DNA of 9,636 bases from the NCBI GenBank assembly GCA_030529405.1, contig JAUMWZ010000035.1, positions 2,048 through 11,683 of the forward strand. Reading direction: 5' to 3'. Made by a program: the position numbers and the translations under genes. The notes under the pieces are model-generated. The model had not been told where the DNA came from and made no database searches. It saw only the letters and a program-made list of their open reading frames with translations. Shown piece after piece: positions 7,863 through 9,636 of this stretch. The DNA is from Bacteroides sp. Its GTDB lineage: Bacteria > Bacteroidota > Bacteroidia > Bacteroidales > Bacteroidaceae. How positions within the stretch are numbered: position 1 is the first letter of the stretch; each line of letters starts with the position of its first letter.

Positions 7863-7942
7863 GACTATATATTATCAGTTTCTTAACTATATATTACTGA
7901 CAAGTCAGCTATATATAATCTATTTCTTAACTGTATATACTT
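7863..7942 (+). repeat. 22-bp-period site array 3 (four units) in the fabD 3' region
   Basis: Units start at 7863, 7885, 7907 and 7929: GACTATATATTATC, AACTATATATTACT, AGCTATATATAATC and AACTGTATATACTT. Spacing is exactly 22 bp and the linkers are AGTTTCTT, GACAAGTC and TATTTCTT. The array fills the space between the fabD stop codon and the fabD terminator hairpin, which it touches with no gap, so it would be transcribed as the fabD 3' untranslated region. Confidence 0.85.
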
Positions 7943-7957
7943 TTCTTTTGTATTGTT

Positions 7958-8845
7958 TTAAGCCACTCCGTTAGCTTCAACCGATGGTTCAATCTTCTTT
8001 ATAAGACCTTGAAGTACTGCACCAGGTCCACACTCAGTGAATGTAGTTGCTCCGTCTGCAACCATATTTTTCACAGTCTGTGTCCAACGTACAGGTGATG
8101 CCAACTGCGATATAAGATTTTTCTTAATCTCTTGAGGGCAAGTATATGGTTTAGCATCTACGTTTTGATAAACTGGGCATATTGGTTTGTTAAAGTTTAT
8201 GCTGTTGATAGCAGCTTCAAGTTCTTCTTTAGCAGGTTGCATAAGTGGTGAGTGAAACGCTCCGCCTACTTTCAGAGGCAATGCTCTTTTTGCTCCTGCT
8301 TCTTTCAGCTTTTCGCAAGCTGTGTTTACACCTTCAATAGAACCCGATATTACTATCTGTCCCGGACAGTTATAGTTTGCTGCCACACACACTTCTCCGT
8401 TTTGGCTTACTTCTGCACATACTTTTTCTACCACTTCATCGCTCAATCCTAAGATAGCAGCCATTGTAGAAGGTGCTTTTTCACAAGCCTTTTGCATAGC
8501 CATAGCTCTTGCGTAAACTAGGCGTAAGCCGTCTTCAAAGCTCAACACTTTTGCAGCTACAAGTGCAGAAAACTCTCCTAGAGAGTGTCCAGCAGTCATT
8601 TCTGGCTTAAACTCATCGCCCAAGCAAAGTGCAGAGATGATAGAGTGTAGGAAAACTGCAGGTTGTGTAACCTTTGTTTGTTTTAGCTCGTCATCAGTTC
8701 CGTTGAACATGATGTCTGTTATTCTATATCCTAATATCTCGTTTGCTTTTTCGAACAATTCTTTTGCTAATGGCGAATTGTCATACAAGTCTTTGCCCAT
8801 TCCTACGAATTGAGCCCCTTGTCCAGGAAATACAAATGCTTTCAT
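7958..8845 (-). CDS. fabD: Malonyl-CoA:acyl-carrier-protein transacylase
   Basis: The 295-residue protein transfers malonyl from CoA to acyl-carrier protein, supplying the extender unit for type II fatty-acid synthesis in the cytoplasm. It has the family's N-terminal FPGQGAQFVGMG, the nucleophile elbow GHSLGEFSALVAA (S88), the malonyl-binding arginine R113 in YARAMAMQ, and the catalytic histidine H198 in GGAFHSPLM. Length and motifs are normal. The ATG at 8845 is directly followed by the conserved GQGAQ segment, so the start is secure. It stands alone here, with no other fab gene next to it, transcribed leftward from a -7 element about 26 bp upstream and ended by its own hairpin. Confidence 0.97.
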   Translation of the reverse strand: MKAFVFPGQGAQFVGMGKDLYDNSPLAKELFEKANEILGYRITDIMFNGTDDELKQTKVTQPAVFLHSIISALCLGDEFKPEMTAGHSLGEFSALVAAKVLSFEDGLRLVYARAMAMQKACEKAPSTMAAILGLSDEVVEKVCAEVSQNGEVCVAANYNCPGQIVISGSIEGVNTACEKLKEAGAKRALPLKVGGAFHSPLMQPAKEELEAAINSINFNKPICPVYQNVDAKPYTCPQEIKKNLISQLASPVRWTQTVKNMVADGATTFTECGPGAVLQGLIKKIEPSVEANGVA

Positions 8846-8870
8846 CTTATAATCTAATTAAAGTTTCGGG

Positions 8871-8878
8871 CAAAGTTA
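8871..8878 (-). promoter_or_regulatory. -7 promoter element of fabD
   Basis: On the minus strand this reads TAACTTTG followed by C, matching TAnnTTTG. Transcription would begin near 8864, giving a leader of about 20 nt. No TTTG is visible at the usual -33 distance, so the element rests on the -7 match and its position. Confidence 0.6.
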
Positions 8879-8939
8879 TTTATTTTCTCCATACAACCGC
8901 ACATTATGCTCATTTTTGTGCAATCATAGTCCGCAAAAT

Positions 8940-8953
8940 GACTATAGAAAACC
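8940..8953 (+). repeat. Degenerate fifth unit in register with site array 4
   Basis: GACTATAGAAAACC starts exactly 22 bp before the first clear unit of array 4. Its left half matches the core at six of seven positions, while the right half is lost. Confidence 0.45.
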
Positions 8954-8961
8954 TGTTTTCA

Positions 8962-9041
8962 AACTATATATAATTAAGAAGTCAATTATATATGGTATAG
9001 TTTTTGTTTATATATAACTGAAAAGACAACCATATACACTT
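8962..9041 (+). repeat. 22-bp-period site array 4 (four units) in the fabD-rsfS divergent spacer
   Basis: Units start at 8962, 8984, 9006 and 9028: AACTATATATAATT, AATTATATATGGTA, GTTTATATATAACT and AACCATATACACTT. Spacing is exactly 22 bp and the linkers are AAGAAGTC, TAGTTTTT and GAAAAGAC. The array lies between the two divergent -7 elements, about 85-95 bp from each. This is the only array lying upstream of genes on both sides. The remainder of the 8846-9265 spacer contains those promoters and AT-rich inverted repeats at 9073-9114. Confidence 0.82.
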
Positions 9042-9135
9042 TGCAAAAGGCAAATAGTTAGTCAATAGTTTGAATATTTTACAATAAATATTGCGCCTAT
9101 AACAATTTATTGTTTTTATGTAGAACAAAAGAACT

Positions 9136-9143
9136 TATCTTTG
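9136..9143 (+). promoter_or_regulatory. -7 promoter element of rsfS
   Basis: TATCTTTG followed by C matches the Bacteroidetes -7 element. The nearest upstream TTG (9110-9112) is 23 bp away, slightly farther than usual. The start site would be near 9150, giving a leader of about 115 nt before the rsfS ATG, longer than for fabD or the ATPase gene. Confidence 0.6.
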
Positions 9144-9265
9144 CGTCTTATTATGGGGTGGTATATAATTATGTGTCTTTCAAAAGAGATAGCTCACAAG
9201 AACGAATGTATATCATTGCAGTAAAAAATAAATGAAACAAGAAAATAAGTAAGAACAATAATTAT

Positions 9266-9625
9266 ATGAATTACACTGAAATTCTATTAGAGAAAATAAC
9301 TGAGGGAATACAAGAAAAGAAAGGCAAGAACATAGTTATATCTGACCTTAGCAGTATAGAAGACGCTTCTTGCAACTATTTCGTGATATGTCAAGGCAAC
9401 TCACCAAGTCATGTGAGTTCTATAGTAGATTCAATCAAAGACTTTGCACGTAAGGGTGCAGGAGCAAAAGCCTTAGCCATTGACGGCCTAAAGAATGCAG
9501 AATGGGTGGCTATGGACTATGCAGATGTTATGGTGCATGTATTCTTGCCAGACAGAAGAGAGTTTTATAACCTTGAAACCTTATGGGCTGATGCCGAACT
9601 GACAACTATTCCTGATTTAGACTAA
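9266..9625 (+). CDS. rsfS: Ribosome silencing factor RsfS (Iojap/YbeB family)
   Basis: This 119-residue protein is the RsfS (Iojap-like) factor, which binds ribosomal protein L14 on the large subunit and blocks joining of the subunits when nutrients are short. The single RsfS domain fills the chain: VISDLSSIEDASCNYFVICQGNSP near the start, then the family's most conserved stretch, EWVAMDYADVMVHVFLPDRREFYNLETLW, at about residues 83-111. The length is normal and the final residues before TAA at 9623-9625 are not conserved. The ATG follows A-rich sequence without a Shine-Dalgarno. In Bacteroidales rsfS often precedes ftsH, which would lie beyond the window; no terminator is seen in the 11 bases after the stop. 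Confidence 0.95.
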   Translation: MNYTEILLEKITEGIQEKKGKNIVISDLSSIEDASCNYFVICQGNSPSHVSSIVDSIKDFARKGAGAKALAIDGLKNAEWVAMDYADVMVHVFLPDRREFYNLETLWADAELTTIPDLD

Positions 9626-9636
9626 TAATATCATCA

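Noticed and set aside
8743..8973. 76-codon plus-strand frame across the fabD start
   Set aside because: It mostly mirrors fabD, runs over the fabD promoter into the site array region, and has no family resemblance.
528..9041. The 22-bp arrays as CRISPR arrays
   Set aside because: The core is only 11-14 bp and variable, the linkers are 8 bp, and there are no cas genes or leader.

Overview
The window is AT-rich chromosomal DNA that most likely comes from an anaerobic member of the Bacteroidales. The reasons are a single-chain pyruvate:ferredoxin oxidoreductase, an AAA_14-type ATPase of the sort common in that group, start codons without Shine-Dalgarno sequences, and several copies of the Bacteroidetes -7 promoter element TAnnTTTG (TATCTTTG three times, TAACTTTG once). 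I cannot name a genus from the sequence.

Layout. Positions 3-311 (+) are the C-terminal end of 6-phosphogluconolactonase, followed by two hairpins. A 440-bp spacer leads to an AAA_14 ATPase (754-1944, +) with altered catalytic motifs. The 1182-residue pyruvate:ferredoxin oxidoreductase follows 39 bp later (1984-5532, +) and ends at a strong terminator. A 507-bp convergent spacer separates it from a cytoplasmic GH13 alpha-amylase-like enzyme (6040-7731, -). Upstream of that on the minus strand is fabD (7958-8845, -) with its own terminator. A divergent 420-bp spacer precedes rsfS (9266-9625, +).

The genes are core metabolism and housekeeping: pentose phosphate pathway, pyruvate oxidation to acetyl-CoA, alpha-glucan breakdown, malonyl-ACP supply for fatty-acid synthesis, and ribosome silencing. 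Apart from the ATPase/oxidoreductase pair they look like separate transcription units. No mobile element, tRNA, rRNA or CRISPR array is visible.

The most unusual content is between the genes. Each of the four spacers longer than 200 bp carries one array of four sites resembling AACTRTATAYAGTT, repeated at exactly 22 bp (start-to-start) with unlike 8-bp linkers. The 16 sites all read better on the + strand whatever the direction of the flanking genes. This looks like a phased multi-site binding platform or a family of intergenic repeats, and I cannot assign it to a named system. The convergent spacer also holds an orphan -7 element directly behind a perfect 11-bp dyad, with no ORF downstream, which may mark a small RNA.
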